DNA of 64,000 nt from Marinactinospora thermotolerans DSM 45154 (GCF_900167435.1 NZ_FUWS01000002.1:483924-547923), one strand, 5' to 3'. Positions 27,032-36,483 are shown, counted from the first letter of the stretch. A program made the numbers and translations. Notes: generated by a model not told the origin, from the sequence alone.

Positions 27032-28675
27032 TCAGTGGGCCTTCACGGACTCCTCCTCGGACGCGGTGGCGCCGTGGTGGAGGTGGTGCCCACTGTGCGG
27101 ACGGACGCCCTCGAAGGAGACGTTGTCCTTGGTGTACCAGTGGGCCAGACGCGCGCGAAGCCGTCCCTTGGCCCCCCGCCCGCTCGGCGGCTCCACCCCG
27201 TTCTCGTCGGTGGAGTCGATGTCGATGCGGGCCGGCGGCTTGCTCTGGAGGACGTGCACGGTGTCCGGGGAGGACTCCTTGTGCACCTCGATGAACTCAC
27301 CGCTGGGGAGCTGCTGGATGGTGCCGCTCTCGTAGCCGTGCTCCAGGATCTCGCGGTCCCGGCGCTGCAGACCGAGGCAGATGCGCTTGGTCACGATGAA
27401 CGCGATGATCGGGCCGAGGATGATCGCGATGCGGAAGAACCACGTCGTCGCGTACAGGCTGATGGAGAACGTCTCCGACAGGATGTCGTTGGAGCCGGCC
27501 AGCCAGATCAGACCGTAGGCGGTCACACCCGCCGCACCGATGCCGGTGCGGGTCGGGGCGTTGCGCGGACGGTCGGCCACGTTGTGGTGGCGCTTGTCCC
27601 CGGTGATCCAGGCCTCGATGAACGGCCACGCCGCCAGGCCGCCGAAGAGCAGGCCCATGCCGCCCAGGCCGGGCAGCAAGACGCCCATCGGCACCGCGTA
27701 ACCCGCGATGGTGAAGTCGAACCAGTTCGGGAAGATGCGCAGCGCACCCTCCAGGAAGCCCATGTACCAGTCGGGCTGGAGGCCCGAGGTGATGGACGTC
27801 GGGGTGAACGGCCCGAACAGGTGGATCGGGTTGATCTGGACGAAGGCCGCCAGCCCGGCGATGACCGCGAAGGTGAAGAAGAAGAACCCACCGGCCTTGA
27901 CGGCGAACGCCGGGTACATCGGCGTGCCGACGACCTTCTTCTCGGTCCGTCCGGTTCCCGGGTACTGGGTGTGCTTCTGGTGCCACAGGATCATGAAGTG
28001 CGCCACGATCAGCGCCAGCAGGATGCCCGGGATCACCAGGATGTGCAGCGTGTACAGCCGGGGGATGATGGCCTCGCCGGGGAACTCCCCACCGAACATG
28101 AACATCATCAGGTAGGTGCCGATGACCGGGATGGCCAGCAGCACGCCCTGGAAGATGCGCACGCCCATGCCGGAGGGCAGGTCGTCGGGCAGCGAGTAGC
28201 CGAACAGGCCCTCGACGATCGCCAGCGTGAAGATGGCGACACCGATGAGCCAGTTGATCTCGCGCGGCTTGCGGAACGCGCCGGTGAAGAACACCCGCAG
28301 CATGTGGATGACCAGCGAGGCCACGAAGATCAGCGCGGCCCAGTGGTGCACCTGGCGGATGAACAGGCCGCCACGGACGTCGAAGGTGATGTGGAGCGTC
28401 GAGGCGTAGGCCTCGCTCATCCCCACGCCCCTCAGCCGTTCGTAGGAGCCGTCGTAGACCACGTGACCCATGCTGGGGTTGAACCACAGCGTCAGGAAGA
28501 CACCCGTCACCAACAGGATGATGAACGAGTAGAGCGCGATCTCGCCCAGCATGAACGACCAGTGGTTCGGGAAGACCTTGCGCAGGTTCTTCTCGCCGGT
28601 CTTCGCCAGGTGGAACCGGTCGTCGATGTAGTTGCCGAGGCCGCGCAGCGCCTTGGGGGCAGGAGTAGTGCTCAT
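27032..28675 (-). CDS. qcrB: Cytochrome bc1 complex cytochrome b subunit
   Basis: Diheme quinol-oxidising subunit of the bcc complex, 547 residues. The N-terminal cytochrome b6-like part contains HHWAA and HILVIPG heme ligands, and the PEWY motif occurs as PDWYMGFLEG, the actinobacterial variant. A hydrophilic tail of about 120 residues extends the C-terminus. ATG at 28675, 3 bases after qcrA. Confidence 0.96.
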   Translation of the reverse strand: MSTTPAPKALRGLGNYIDDRFHLAKTGEKNLRKVFPNHWSFMLGEIALYSFIILLVTGVFLTLWFNPSMGHVVYDGSYERLRGVGMSEAYASTLHITFDVRGGLFIRQVHHWAALIFVASLVIHMLRVFFTGAFRKPREINWLIGVAIFTLAIVEGLFGYSLPDDLPSGMGVRIFQGVLLAIPVIGTYLMMFMFGGEFPGEAIIPRLYTLHILVIPGILLALIVAHFMILWHQKHTQYPGTGRTEKKVVGTPMYPAFAVKAGGFFFFTFAVIAGLAAFVQINPIHLFGPFTPTSITSGLQPDWYMGFLEGALRIFPNWFDFTIAGYAVPMGVLLPGLGGMGLLFGGLAAWPFIEAWITGDKRHHNVADRPRNAPTRTGIGAAGVTAYGLIWLAGSNDILSETFSISLYATTWFFRIAIILGPIIAFIVTKRICLGLQRRDREILEHGYESGTIQQLPSGEFIEVHKESSPDTVHVLQSKPPARIDIDSTDENGVEPPSGRGAKGRLRARLAHWYTKDNVSFEGVRPHSGHHLHHGATASEEESVKAH

Positions 28676-28678
28676 CTG

Positions 28679-29791
28679 CTAGTCACCCTTCTCCGCGTCC
28701 CAGAACGTCGGGCCGACGGCGCTGGAGAAGTCACCGGCCGCGACGAGGTACCCCTCATCGTCCACCCTAACCGGGAGCTGCGGCAACGCCCGGTGGGCCG
28801 GCCCGAAGACGACCTTGGCGCCGTTGGCGGCGTCGAACGTCGACTGGTGGCACGGGCACAGGATCCGGTGCGACGTCTGCTCGTAGAGGGCCGCGGGGCA
28901 ACCCACGTGGGTGCAGATCTTGGAGTACGCGACGATCCCGTCGTGGGTCCAGTCGAGCTGCTGCTGGGTCATCTCGTCGCTGAAGTCGGCCGGGTCCATC
29001 TTGATGAGCAGGACCACGGTCTTGGCCTGGTCGTTCAGGCTGAGCCCGTGCTCGGGGTCATGCGACTCGGGCAGCGCGGTGACCATGCCGCCGACCTCGT
29101 CGAGGTCGGAGGCGCGGATGAGGCGGTCGGTGCCCTCGACCACCATCCGCATGCCGTCCTCCCACATCGTGTGCTTCAGCTTGTCACCGGGCAGCGGCCC
29201 GGTGTCGCGCAGCAGCACGATGGGGGCCAGGCCCAGCGGGACCATGGCCAGCAGGAGGGTACGGCGCATCAGCGGACGCTTGGTGAAACCGCTCTCATGC
29301 GCGCCCTGCATGAAGAAGTCGCTGAACGAGCCCTTCTCCTCGGGGGAGGAGGGCAGCTCGTCGTAGGGCGAGGACACCTCGTAGTGCGGCATCACCCGGC
29401 GGGCCCACACCGTCATACCGGCGCCGATGGCGAACAGCGCCAGGGCGATCGTGCCGCCCATGAGCATGTTCGCGTACTGCGCGGTCTGCGGGTCGGCGAT
29501 CGCCGGCTCGCCCTCGGCGTTCGGCGGGAACGAGAAGTAGCTGACGAAGAAGCCGATGCCGGCGAGGAACGCCACGAGGAACCACAGCGCGGCGAGCTTC
29601 TCGCCCTTGCGCTGCATCTCCTCGGGGCGCGGGTGCGTCTCCACGGCGGGGTAGGGCCCCTCGTGCCGCCGCTCATGGGCGGTCGCCGTGGCGCCGGCGA
29701 GGGATTCGCCGGCGGGCGAGGGGGTGCCGATGACCCGGTCGGGTCCTTCGGCACCGGCCCCGCTGTCGTGGTTGGTGTTGTTATCAGTCAT
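28679..29791 (-). CDS. qcrA: Rieske iron-sulfur subunit of bc1 complex
   Basis: A 370-residue 2Fe-2S subunit with three predicted N-terminal membrane helices, as in other actinobacteria (canonical Rieske proteins have one), and a C-terminal Rieske domain with CTHVGC and CPCHQS cluster motifs. The ATG overlaps the qcrC stop by 8 bases. Confidence 0.96.
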   Translation of the reverse strand: MTDNNTNHDSGAGAEGPDRVIGTPSPAGESLAGATATAHERRHEGPYPAVETHPRPEEMQRKGEKLAALWFLVAFLAGIGFFVSYFSFPPNAEGEPAIADPQTAQYANMLMGGTIALALFAIGAGMTVWARRVMPHYEVSSPYDELPSSPEEKGSFSDFFMQGAHESGFTKRPLMRRTLLLAMVPLGLAPIVLLRDTGPLPGDKLKHTMWEDGMRMVVEGTDRLIRASDLDEVGGMVTALPESHDPEHGLSLNDQAKTVVLLIKMDPADFSDEMTQQQLDWTHDGIVAYSKICTHVGCPAALYEQTSHRILCPCHQSTFDAANGAKVVFGPAHRALPQLPVRVDDEGYLVAAGDFSSAVGPTFWDAEKGD

Positions 29792-30686
29792 GTGCTCGCT
29801 GCTTCGCGGTGATCCAGATGGCGCACGCCACGATCAGGCTCATGCCGACGGTCCAGCCGATGAAGCCTTCGGCGACCTGGCCGATGCGGTCGAGCGAGAA
29901 GACGCCGCCGGCGTCCGGTTCGGCCTGCAGGTCCTTCACGAACTTGATCAGGGACTGCTTCTCTTCCTCGGTGATGGTGGTGTCGTTGAACACCGGCATC
30001 GCACCGGGACCGGTGATCATGGCCTCGTAGATCTCGCGCGGGGTCGCCTCGTGGATCTCCGGGGCCCAACGCCCGTCGGTCAGGGCGCCGCCGGCACCGG
30101 ACCAGCTGTGGCAGTGCGCGCAGTTGGTCATGTACAGCTTCATGCCGGCCTCGGTGTCACCACCGGCGATGTACTGCTCGTAGGCCGCCTCGTACTGCTC
30201 CTTGGCGGCCTTGTACTCGCTCTCGTCCTCGAAGTCCGAGCGCTGCGGAGCCAGCCCGGGGGCCTGCTCCGGGATGGCCGGGCCGCCGCCGAACTCCTGG
30301 TCGACGTAGGCGGCCAGGTCGAGGATCTCCTGCTCGGTGTAGACCGGGTCGCGGCGGGGCATCTGCACGTCCGGGTTCATGGACGGCATACGGCCCGTGC
30401 TGACCTGGAAGTCCACCGCGGCCGCACCCACGCCCGTCAGGTCGGGACCGTTCTCGGTGCCCTTCCCGTCGAGCCCGTGGCAGCTGGCGCAGCTCTGGAC
30501 GAAGATCTGCTTGCCGTTGCTGATGTCGACCGGGGCCTCCTCGGAGCCGGCCGCAACGGTCTGCGCCTGAGCCCGATCAGCGTTGGGCGCCACGAAGGCG
30601 TAGCCCACGCCGAAGAAGGCGAGCGCGATTATGACGACGACATACCCCGCAAGGGGATGCCGTCGCCGCGCGGTAATCCATTTCAC
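29784..30686 (-). CDS. qcrC: Diheme cytochrome c subunit QcrC
   Basis: A 300-residue membrane-anchored protein with two heme-c motifs, CASCH and CAHCH, and hydrophobic helices at both ends. In actinobacteria this diheme subunit passes electrons directly to CtaC, replacing a soluble cytochrome c. The start is GTG 30686, 16 bases after ctaE; it overlaps qcrA. Confidence 0.95.
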   Translation of the reverse strand: MKWITARRRHPLAGYVVVIIALAFFGVGYAFVAPNADRAQAQTVAAGSEEAPVDISNGKQIFVQSCASCHGLDGKGTENGPDLTGVGAAAVDFQVSTGRMPSMNPDVQMPRRDPVYTEQEILDLAAYVDQEFGGGPAIPEQAPGLAPQRSDFEDESEYKAAKEQYEAAYEQYIAGGDTEAGMKLYMTNCAHCHSWSGAGGALTDGRWAPEIHEATPREIYEAMITGPGAMPVFNDTTITEEEKQSLIKFVKDLQAEPDAGGVFSLDRIGQVAEGFIGWTVGMSLIVACAIWITAKQRAHD

Positions 30687-30702
30687 GGTTTCCCCGTTCG
30701 GG

Positions 30703-31332
30703 TTACTGGATGAAGTAGATGGATGCGAACAAAGCGATCCAGACCACGTCAACGAAGTGCCAGTAGTAAGACACGACGATGGCGCTGGTCGCCTGCTGGT
30801 GAGTGAAGCGCTTCGCGGCGTACGTGCGTCCCAGCATGATCAGGAACGCGATCAGACCACCGATCACGTGGAGCCCGTGGAAGCCCGTGGTGAGGTAGAA
30901 CATCGAACCGTAGGCACTGGACTGCAGGGTCAGGCCCTCGTGCACGATCAGCTCGTAGTACTCGTACGCCTGGCCGAGCACGAAGATCAGGCCCATGGCG
31001 AACGTGATGAAGAACCACTTACGGAGCTTCTTGACGTCACCGCGCTCGGCGGCCCAGACGCCGGCCTGCGCGGTGAAGCTCGAGGCCACCAGGATGACGG
31101 TGATGGACAGGGCCCACGGCACGTTCAGGTGAACGTCGGGCCAGGCGCCCAGTTCCGGGTTTCCCTTGGTCACCGATCGGATGGTGAAGTACATCGCGAA
31201 CAGCGCCGCAAAGAACATGAGCTCGTTGGCCAACCAAACGATGGTGCCAACGCTCACCAGGTCAGGTCGCTTCGCCGCACCATGATGTGCTGGTGTCGGT
31301 CCTGTTTCTTGGTTCGCGGTTGCTGTCGCCAC
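30703..31332 (-). CDS. ctaE: Cytochrome c oxidase subunit III
   Basis: A 209-residue five-helix subunit ([45 protein letters not shown] are typical). It is first in the ctaE-qcrC-qcrA-qcrB operon. The GTG start at 31332 has no ribosome site and an AATAAT hexamer ends only 6 bases upstream, so translation may be leaderless. Confidence 0.95.
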   Translation of the reverse strand: MATATANQETGPTPAHHGAAKRPDLVSVGTIVWLANELMFFAALFAMYFTIRSVTKGNPELGAWPDVHLNVPWALSITVILVASSFTAQAGVWAAERGDVKKLRKWFFITFAMGLIFVLGQAYEYYELIVHEGLTLQSSAYGSMFYLTTGFHGLHVIGGLIAFLIMLGRTYAAKRFTHQQATSAIVVSYYWHFVDVVWIALFASIYFIQ

Positions 31333-31338
31333 GTCTGC

Positions 31339-31344
31339 ATTATT
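31339..31344 (-). promoter_or_regulatory. Candidate -10 box of ctaE-qcrCAB, leaderless start
   Basis: AATAAT on the minus strand, 6 bases before the ctaE GTG, placing the expected transcription start at or near the start codon. The -35 region is weak. Confidence 0.5.
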
Positions 31345-31882
31345 GCGGCATCTGACGAGGGGTGTTGCACGACCCCCCGTATCGGGTGAGATAGGTCGTG
31401 ATCACGAGGCCAGAGGTGGCTGTGCGCCCCTGGGGCCGTCGTGACATCCCCGTGACCAGTGGGAACGAGACGTGGCGGGGACATCCGGGCGGAAGGGGGC
31501 CCGCCGAACCCCCATTGATACGGAGGTCGAGCGGCCCCGACCGCCTCGTGTCGGGCCGTCGGTCCGCAGCGAGGGTATCAGGAAGGTCTCGGCAACGCCC
31601 ATGGCGATGCGGCCGGAACGGACGTCCTGATACGGCCGGCGTCCCACGGGTTCGCGGGCTCCCGTCGTGTCGAACGTCTCAAGGCAATAGGCTCGGTGCC
31701 GTGTGCACCCGACCGCGTGCGTTCGAGGGCGGGTGTGGGAGTGGCCGTGGCGGGGTAACACGTGGGCGCCGGAGAGGGCGTGTGGCGCCCGCGCGCCGCC
31801 TGATCGGCCGGGACAACGAAGTCATGGCCCAGCGGCGGCGGCCGACGCCGGACGCGGTGGCCGAACAATAAGGACGGTTCCC
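31345..31882. other. Gene-free stretch between ctaE and receiver-like gene
   Basis: About 540 bases. Open frames here are Arg-rich and unconvincing. A CAATAGG segment near 31684 could be a -10 for the plus-strand gene at 31883, which would give a leader of about 190 bases. No tRNA or riboswitch is recognised. Confidence 0.35.
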
Positions 31883-32323
31883 ATGGCGAACAGCGGCACC
31901 GAGACCGCCGAACACACCCCCACGATGCGCGTCCTCATCTATAGCGATGACGCCGGCGTCCGCGAACAGGTACGCCTGGCCATCGGCCGTCGTCCCGCCG
32001 CGGACGTGCCCAAGGTCGAGTTCGTCGAGTGCGCCACCGCGCCGGTGGTGCTCAAGCGGCTGGAGGACTCCGCCATCGACGTCGCGATCCTCGACGGCGA
32101 GGCCCGGCCCGCCGGCGGCATGGGCCTGTGCCGGCAGGCCAAGGACGAGATCTACCGTTGCCCACCGGTGCTGCTGCTCATCGGCCGCCGCGACGACCGC
32201 TGGCTGGGGGCCTGGTCGCGTGCCGACCGTGTGCTCGCCCACCCGATCGACCCCGTGGCGCTGGCCGGAACGCTGGCCGAGATGCTGCGCGAGCGCGCCC
32301 GCAAGTCGGTCGTCGCCGGCTGA
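31883..32323 (+). CDS. Degenerate response-regulator receiver-like protein
   Basis: A 146-residue single-domain protein with CheY-like order: acidic pair D22/D23 after the first strand (VLIYSDD) and phosphoacceptor-position D71 (VAILDGE). The conserved Thr/Ser position is in a LLLIGR segment without a hydroxyl residue, and the invariant Lys is replaced by His in AHPIDP. AAGGA lies upstream of the ATG. No output domain and no kinase is adjacent. It is likely a phosphorylation-independent receiver-like regulator; partner unknown. Confidence 0.75.
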   Translation: MANSGTETAEHTPTMRVLIYSDDAGVREQVRLAIGRRPAADVPKVEFVECATAPVVLKRLEDSAIDVAILDGEARPAGGMGLCRQAKDEIYRCPPVLLLIGRRDDRWLGAWSRADRVLAHPIDPVALAGTLAEMLRERARKSVVAG

Positions 32324-32330
32324 CGATGCG

Positions 32331-32360
32331 CGCCGCCCGGGCGCTTCGGCCCGGGCGGCG
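32331..32360 (+). terminator. Terminator-like hairpin after receiver-like gene
   Basis: A 12-bp perfect stem (32331-32342 with 32349-32360), 7 bases past the stop codon. It separates this gene from trpD. Confidence 0.7.
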
Positions 32361-32588
32361 CCGCCACGTCACACGACACGCCCCGCCCGTCGCCCAGCGG
32401 CGGGCCGTCCCACGGATAATTCTGTAGATGCCCCTCTTCCAAGGTGTCGCCGTGCCCCGGTACGGCGGACGATCCCTCCGGTTCTTCAGCGGTGCCCTCC
32501 ACCACGGTGCGGACATCGCCCGATGGCGTGCCTGACACGTGCCCGCAGTGAACACCCACGGACCACGACACCTTTGAAGGAACCGTTA

Positions 32589-33641
32589 GTGAGCATCTCC
32601 GAACGCACCTGGCCCCAACTCCTCGACACGCTGCTGGCCGGGAGGTCCCTCGACTCCGACGACACCGCCTGGGCCATGAACGAGATCATGTCCGGCGCCG
32701 TGACCGACGCCCAGATCGCGGGATTCGCCATCGCGCTGCGCGCCAAGGGCGAGACCGTCGAGGAGGTCACCGGTCTCGCCCAGGGAATGCTGGACAACGC
32801 CGTGCCCATCACCGTCCCGGGACCCACCCTGGACATCGTCGGCACCGGAGGGGACCGGGCGCACACGGTCAACGTCTCCACCATGGCCGCGATCGTCACC
32901 GCGGCCATGGGGGTGCGCGTGGTCAAGCACGGCAACCGCGCCGCCTCGTCCTCGTGTGGAACGGCCGACGTGCTCGAACGCCTCGGCGTCGTCATCGACC
33001 TGTCCCCCCGGCACACGGTCGACGTCGTCGAGGAGGTCGGGATCACCTTCTGCTTCGCGCCGCTGTTCCACCCCTCGCTGCGCTACGCGGCCAAGCCGCG
33101 GCGCGAACTGGGGACCCCCACCGTCTTCAACTTCCTGGGCCCGCTGACCAACCCGGCGCGCCCGACCGCCGCGGCGATCGGGGTGTTCGATCCCCGCATG
33201 GCCGGGGTCATCGCCGGGGTGTTCGCCCGGCGCGGCGTCTCCGCGCTGGTCTTCCGCGGCGACGACGGCCTGGACGAACTGACCACGACCACCACCTCCG
33301 CGGTGTGGGTGGTCCGTGACGGGGAGGTGCGCGAGGAGCGGCTCGACCCGGCCGCCCTCGGCATCGAACGGGCCGAACCGCAGGCGCTGCGCGGGGGGGA
33401 CGCCGGATTCAACGCCGCCGTCGTGCGCGACCTTGTCGGAGGTAAGACCGGACCCGTGCGCGACGCCGTTCTGCTCAACGCGGCCGGCGCGCTCGTGGCC
33501 GCGGAGGGGTTCAGCGGAACCCTGACCGAGGGGATCGGCGCCGCCTACGAGCGCGCGGCCGCCGCGGTCGACAGTGGCGCGGCGCAGGCCACGCTCGACC
33601 GTTGGATCAAGGCCAGCCAGGAGCGCGCCGCGCGGAACTAG
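32589..33641 (+). CDS. trpD: Anthranilate phosphoribosyltransferase
   Basis: Second step of tryptophan synthesis: joins anthranilate and PRPP. It is 350 residues long with the PRPP loop [14 protein letters not shown] (about 93-106), [12 protein letters not shown], and the [12 protein letters not shown] segment. The start is GTG 32589 with AAGGAA upstream. It stands apart from other trp genes, next to the ctaE-qcr operon as in M. tuberculosis. Confidence 0.96.
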   Translation: MSISERTWPQLLDTLLAGRSLDSDDTAWAMNEIMSGAVTDAQIAGFAIALRAKGETVEEVTGLAQGMLDNAVPITVPGPTLDIVGTGGDRAHTVNVSTMAAIVTAAMGVRVVKHGNRAASSSCGTADVLERLGVVIDLSPRHTVDVVEEVGITFCFAPLFHPSLRYAAKPRRELGTPTVFNFLGPLTNPARPTAAAIGVFDPRMAGVIAGVFARRGVSALVFRGDDGLDELTTTTTSAVWVVRDGEVREERLDPAALGIERAEPQALRGGDAGFNAAVVRDLVGGKTGPVRDAVLLNAAGALVAAEGFSGTLTEGIGAAYERAAAAVDSGAAQATLDRWIKASQERAARN

Positions 33642-33649
33642 CCTTCGCC

Positions 33650-33680
33650 GTCCGTGCCCGGGCGCGCCCCGGGCACGGAC
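33650..33680. terminator. Terminator between convergent trpD and RAM-domain gene
   Basis: A 13-bp perfect stem (33650-33662 with 33668-33680), 9 bases after the trpD stop and 8 bases from the opposing stop, so likely bidirectional. Confidence 0.85.
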
Positions 33681-33687
33681 CCGACGA

Positions 33688-33963
33688 CTACAGCCCCAGG
33701 GAGAACGCGGCCTCCAGGTCGTGCTGGGAGTAGGTGTGGAAGGCGATGTGGGTGTCGGAGGACAGCACGCCGGCCACCTTGTTCACCCGGCCGGGGATGA
33801 TCTCGGCCAGCTCCTCGTGCCGTCGCACCCGGACGAGGGCGATGAGGTCTATTCCTCCGGTGACCGAGTAGACCTCGCTCACGCCGTCGATCTCGGCGAT
33901 CGCCTCCGCGACCTCCGGGATGCGGTCGACGTCGGCCTTGATCATGACGATCGCGGTGATCAC
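33688..33963 (-). CDS. Stand-alone Lrp/AsnC ligand-binding (RAM) domain protein
   Basis: A 91-residue protein consisting only of the RAM effector domain of Lrp/AsnC regulators (VITAIVMIKADVDRIPEVAEAI, VTGGIDLIALVRV, HIAFHTYSQHDLE). No helix-turn-helix is present. The start is GTG 33963 with AGGAGG 7 bases upstream. Such proteins may bind amino acids or heteromerise with full-length Lrp proteins; function here is unknown. It is convergent with trpD. Confidence 0.88.
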   Translation of the reverse strand: MITAIVMIKADVDRIPEVAEAIAEIDGVSEVYSVTGGIDLIALVRVRRHEELAEIIPGRVNKVAGVLSSDTHIAFHTYSQHDLEAAFSLGL

Positions 33964-34010
33964 GTGGAATCCTCCTGGGATCGGTGGTGAGGGTGCGCCG
34001 GGTCGCGGCG

Positions 34011-34790
34011 TCAGTGCACGTCGGAAAGGCGCCATCCGGCGCGCCAGCGGATGCGGTAGACGAGCAGCCCGCCCGCCACACCGGCGACGAAGCCGTAGAC
34101 GTGCGCGGCGTAGGCGACCCCGGCGTCCTCGCCGGGGAACAGTGACAGGCTGATGTAGAGGAAATATTGCAGCACGAAGTAGGTGGCGACCAGGACCCAG
34201 CCCGGCAGCCGCACCGGCAGGACGCCGAAGACCAGGGTGATCACCCGGCTGCGGAACTGGACCACCAGGTAGGCGCCCAGCACGCCGGAGATCGCGCCGG
34301 AGGCGCCGACCATCGGCACCTCGATCGCTCCCTCGCTCAGGGCGAACCCGTAGCAGGCCAGGACACCGCAGGCCAGGTACATCCCGAGATAGCGCATCCG
34401 GCCCAGCCGGTCCTCGACACACGGGCCGAAGACGAACAGGTAGACCATGTTGCCCAGCAGGTGGAGCGTGCCCCCGTGCAGGAACATCGACGTCACCGCC
34501 GATATCCAGGGGATCTTGGCCACCTCGGTGGGCGGGCAGCCGGGGGTCTGCGTGAGCCCCGCCGCGCCCAGCGCGTCGCCGGTCAGCAGCTCGGCCGGGA
34601 TCGCCGCCCAGCGCAGCAGATACAACTCCTGGGCGCAGGCCCGTACCATCCCGTCGGCCGCGCCGTACCACGTCGCCACCAGTGAGGAGGGGGACAGGAG
34701 GTAGACCGCGACGTTGACCGCGATCAGCAGGTAGGTGACGACGGGGACGCGCCGGACCGGATAGTCGTCACTGAGCGGGATGCCTGCCAT
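34011..34790 (-). CDS. Rhomboid-family intramembrane serine protease
   Basis: A 259-residue membrane protein with about 6-7 helices. The catalytic Ser is in GASGAIS and the His in AAHVYGFVAG; the conserved HGGTLHLLGNMVYLFVFG segment holds the oxyanion and structural residues. ATG at 34790. It overlaps the 3' end of the DnaQ-UvrC gene by 23 bases. Substrates unknown. Confidence 0.92.
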   Translation of the reverse strand: MAGIPLSDDYPVRRVPVVTYLLIAVNVAVYLLSPSSLVATWYGAADGMVRACAQELYLLRWAAIPAELLTGDALGAAGLTQTPGCPPTEVAKIPWISAVTSMFLHGGTLHLLGNMVYLFVFGPCVEDRLGRMRYLGMYLACGVLACYGFALSEGAIEVPMVGASGAISGVLGAYLVVQFRSRVITLVFGVLPVRLPGWVLVATYFVLQYFLYISLSLFPGEDAGVAYAAHVYGFVAGVAGGLLVYRIRWRAGWRLSDVH

Positions 34791-36483
34791 GGCCCCAGTC
34801 TGTCAGGTCCCGGTATTTCTCCGCTCCATCGACCGGGCAGCTCCACGTGCCCTCGATCTCGGCCAACCGCAGACCAGGGGATTCGAGCCAGCGCAGCAGA
34901 CACTCCATCTCCTCGGGCGTGGCGCGCGGCGCCGGGCCGGGGCCCGGCTCCACGGTTTCGGCGGTCGCCACGAGGGCGGAGAGGAAGGGCGCGGGACGCT
35001 CCCCCCGGCCCATCAGCGCCGATCCCGCGAGCCGGCCGTGTCGGATCACCGCCAGTTCCCACCCGGCGGGGGTGGGGCGGCCGGCCACCAGGTGGGAGCA
35101 GCCGGCCAGCGCGGCCAACCGCTGCCGGCGGATCGAGGCCCGTAGGAACGCGGCCAGGCGGTCGCGGTGGGCCGCCGCCTCCTCATAGCGAAGCTCCCGC
35201 GACAGCTCCTCGATCCGCTGCCGCAGCCGGGTGACCACGCGGCCCGGTTCATCCGTCATCGCCGCGGTCACCGCGGCCACGTGCGCGGCGTAGTCGTCGA
35301 CGCTCTCCCGTCCCTCGCACGGGGCGCCGCAGCGCCCCATCCCGGCCAGCGCGCACGCGGCCACGGTGGGGGAGCGGCGCAGACGGTGGTTGCAGCGCCG
35401 GATCGGGGCGGTCTCCTCAAGGGCCTCGCGGGCGAGCTGCGCCTCGCGCGCGCTACGGAACGGTCCGAGGTAGGGGGCGCCGTCCTCGGCCAGGTCGCGC
35501 ACCACCGACAGGCGCGGATAGGGCTCGCGGGTCAGTTTGAGCCAGACCAGCCGTTCCTGGTGGCGGGAACGGCGGTTGTAGGGAGGGTGGCGTTCGCAGA
35601 TCAGCCGCAATTCGCGGACCTCGGCCTCCAAGGGGGTCGCGCACACGATCGGCCTGACCCGCTCGGCCAGCCCGACCATCTCCCTGATCCTGCGGCGGGT
35701 CTCGGCCGCGGTGAAGTAGGAGCGCACCCGCCGGCGCAGGTTGCCGCTCTTGCCGATGTAGAGCGCGTCGCCGCGCGCGTCCTCGAAGACGTAGACGCCG
35801 GGGGACTCGGGCAGGTCGTCGGCGAGGTGCCGCTTGCCGCGCTGGACCGAGGTCGGGGCGCTGCGAAACGCCCGCAGTTCCTCAAGCGTGTCCACTCCGA
35901 AGGCGCCGAGCCGTTCCAAGAGGCCGTGCAGCACGCCCACCGTCGCCCTGGCGTCGTCGAGCGCCCGGTGGGTCGGGCGGTCGGGCACCCCGAGGAAGCC
36001 GGCGAGGGTGGCGAGCTTGTGGTTGCCGACCTCGCCGCGGGGGATCAGCCGCCGGGCCAACGGCACGGTGTCCACGACCGTGGGAGCCGGCCAGGGCAGA
36101 CCGTGGTCGGCGCAGACGGCCTTGAGGAAACCCACGTCGAAGGGGGCGTTGTGGGCGACCAGGACGGCGCCCCGGTCCAGTTCGGCGAACTCCAGGAAAC
36201 CGGGGAGGACGGCGTCGACCGGCGGGGCGGTGGCGACCATCGCCTGGGTGATGCCCGTCAGCAGGGTGATGAACGGGGGGATCGGCACGCCGGGGTTGAC
36301 GAGGGTGCCGAATTCGCCGAGGACCTCGCCCCCGCGGACCTTCACCGCGCCGATCTCGGTGATGCCGGCGCCGCTGGACCGCGCCCCCGTCGTCTCCAGG
36401 TCCACGACCACGAAGGTCGTGGCCGACAGGGGTGTCCCCAGGTCCTCCAGCGACGTCTGGACCGAGTGCTGCTGTTGTGCCAC
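34768..36483 (-). CDS. Fused DEDDh exonuclease and UvrC-like GIY-YIG nuclease
   Basis: A 571-residue two-nuclease fusion. The N-terminal epsilon-type exonuclease (about 20-185) shows DLETTG, HNAPFDVGF and HRALDDA motifs. A UvrC N-terminal GIY-YIG domain follows (about 215-310, SPGVYVFEDARGDALYIGKSGNLRRRVRSYF), then a UVR-like helical part (ELSRELRYEEAAAHRDRL). The UvrC C-terminal endonuclease and helix-hairpin-helix are absent. The counterpart is Rv2191. The GTG start at 36483 has only a weak ribosome site. Probably a DNA repair nuclease. Confidence 0.92.
   Translation of the reverse strand: MAQQQHSVQTSLEDLGTPLSATTFVVVDLETTGARSSGAGITEIGAVKVRGGEVLGEFGTLVNPGVPIPPFITLLTGITQAMVATAPPVDAVLPGFLEFAELDRGAVLVAHNAPFDVGFLKAVCADHGLPWPAPTVVDTVPLARRLIPRGEVGNHKLATLAGFLGVPDRPTHRALDDARATVGVLHGLLERLGAFGVDTLEELRAFRSAPTSVQRGKRHLADDLPESPGVYVFEDARGDALYIGKSGNLRRRVRSYFTAAETRRRIREMVGLAERVRPIVCATPLEAEVRELRLICERHPPYNRRSRHQERLVWLKLTREPYPRLSVVRDLAEDGAPYLGPFRSAREAQLAREALEETAPIRRCNHRLRRSPTVAACALAGMGRCGAPCEGRESVDDYAAHVAAVTAAMTDEPGRVVTRLRQRIEELSRELRYEEAAAHRDRLAAFLRASIRRQRLAALAGCSHLVAGRPTPAGWELAVIRHGRLAGSALMGRGERPAPFLSALVATAETVEPGPGPAPRATPEEMECLLRWLESPGLRLAEIEGTWSCPVDGAEKYRDLTDWGHGRHPAQ

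Noticed and set aside
31703-31882. N-terminal extension of the receiver-like gene from an upstream GTG
   Set aside because: The extra 60 residues are Arg/Trp/Pro-rich and unlike the family; AAGGA before ATG 31883 supports the short form.
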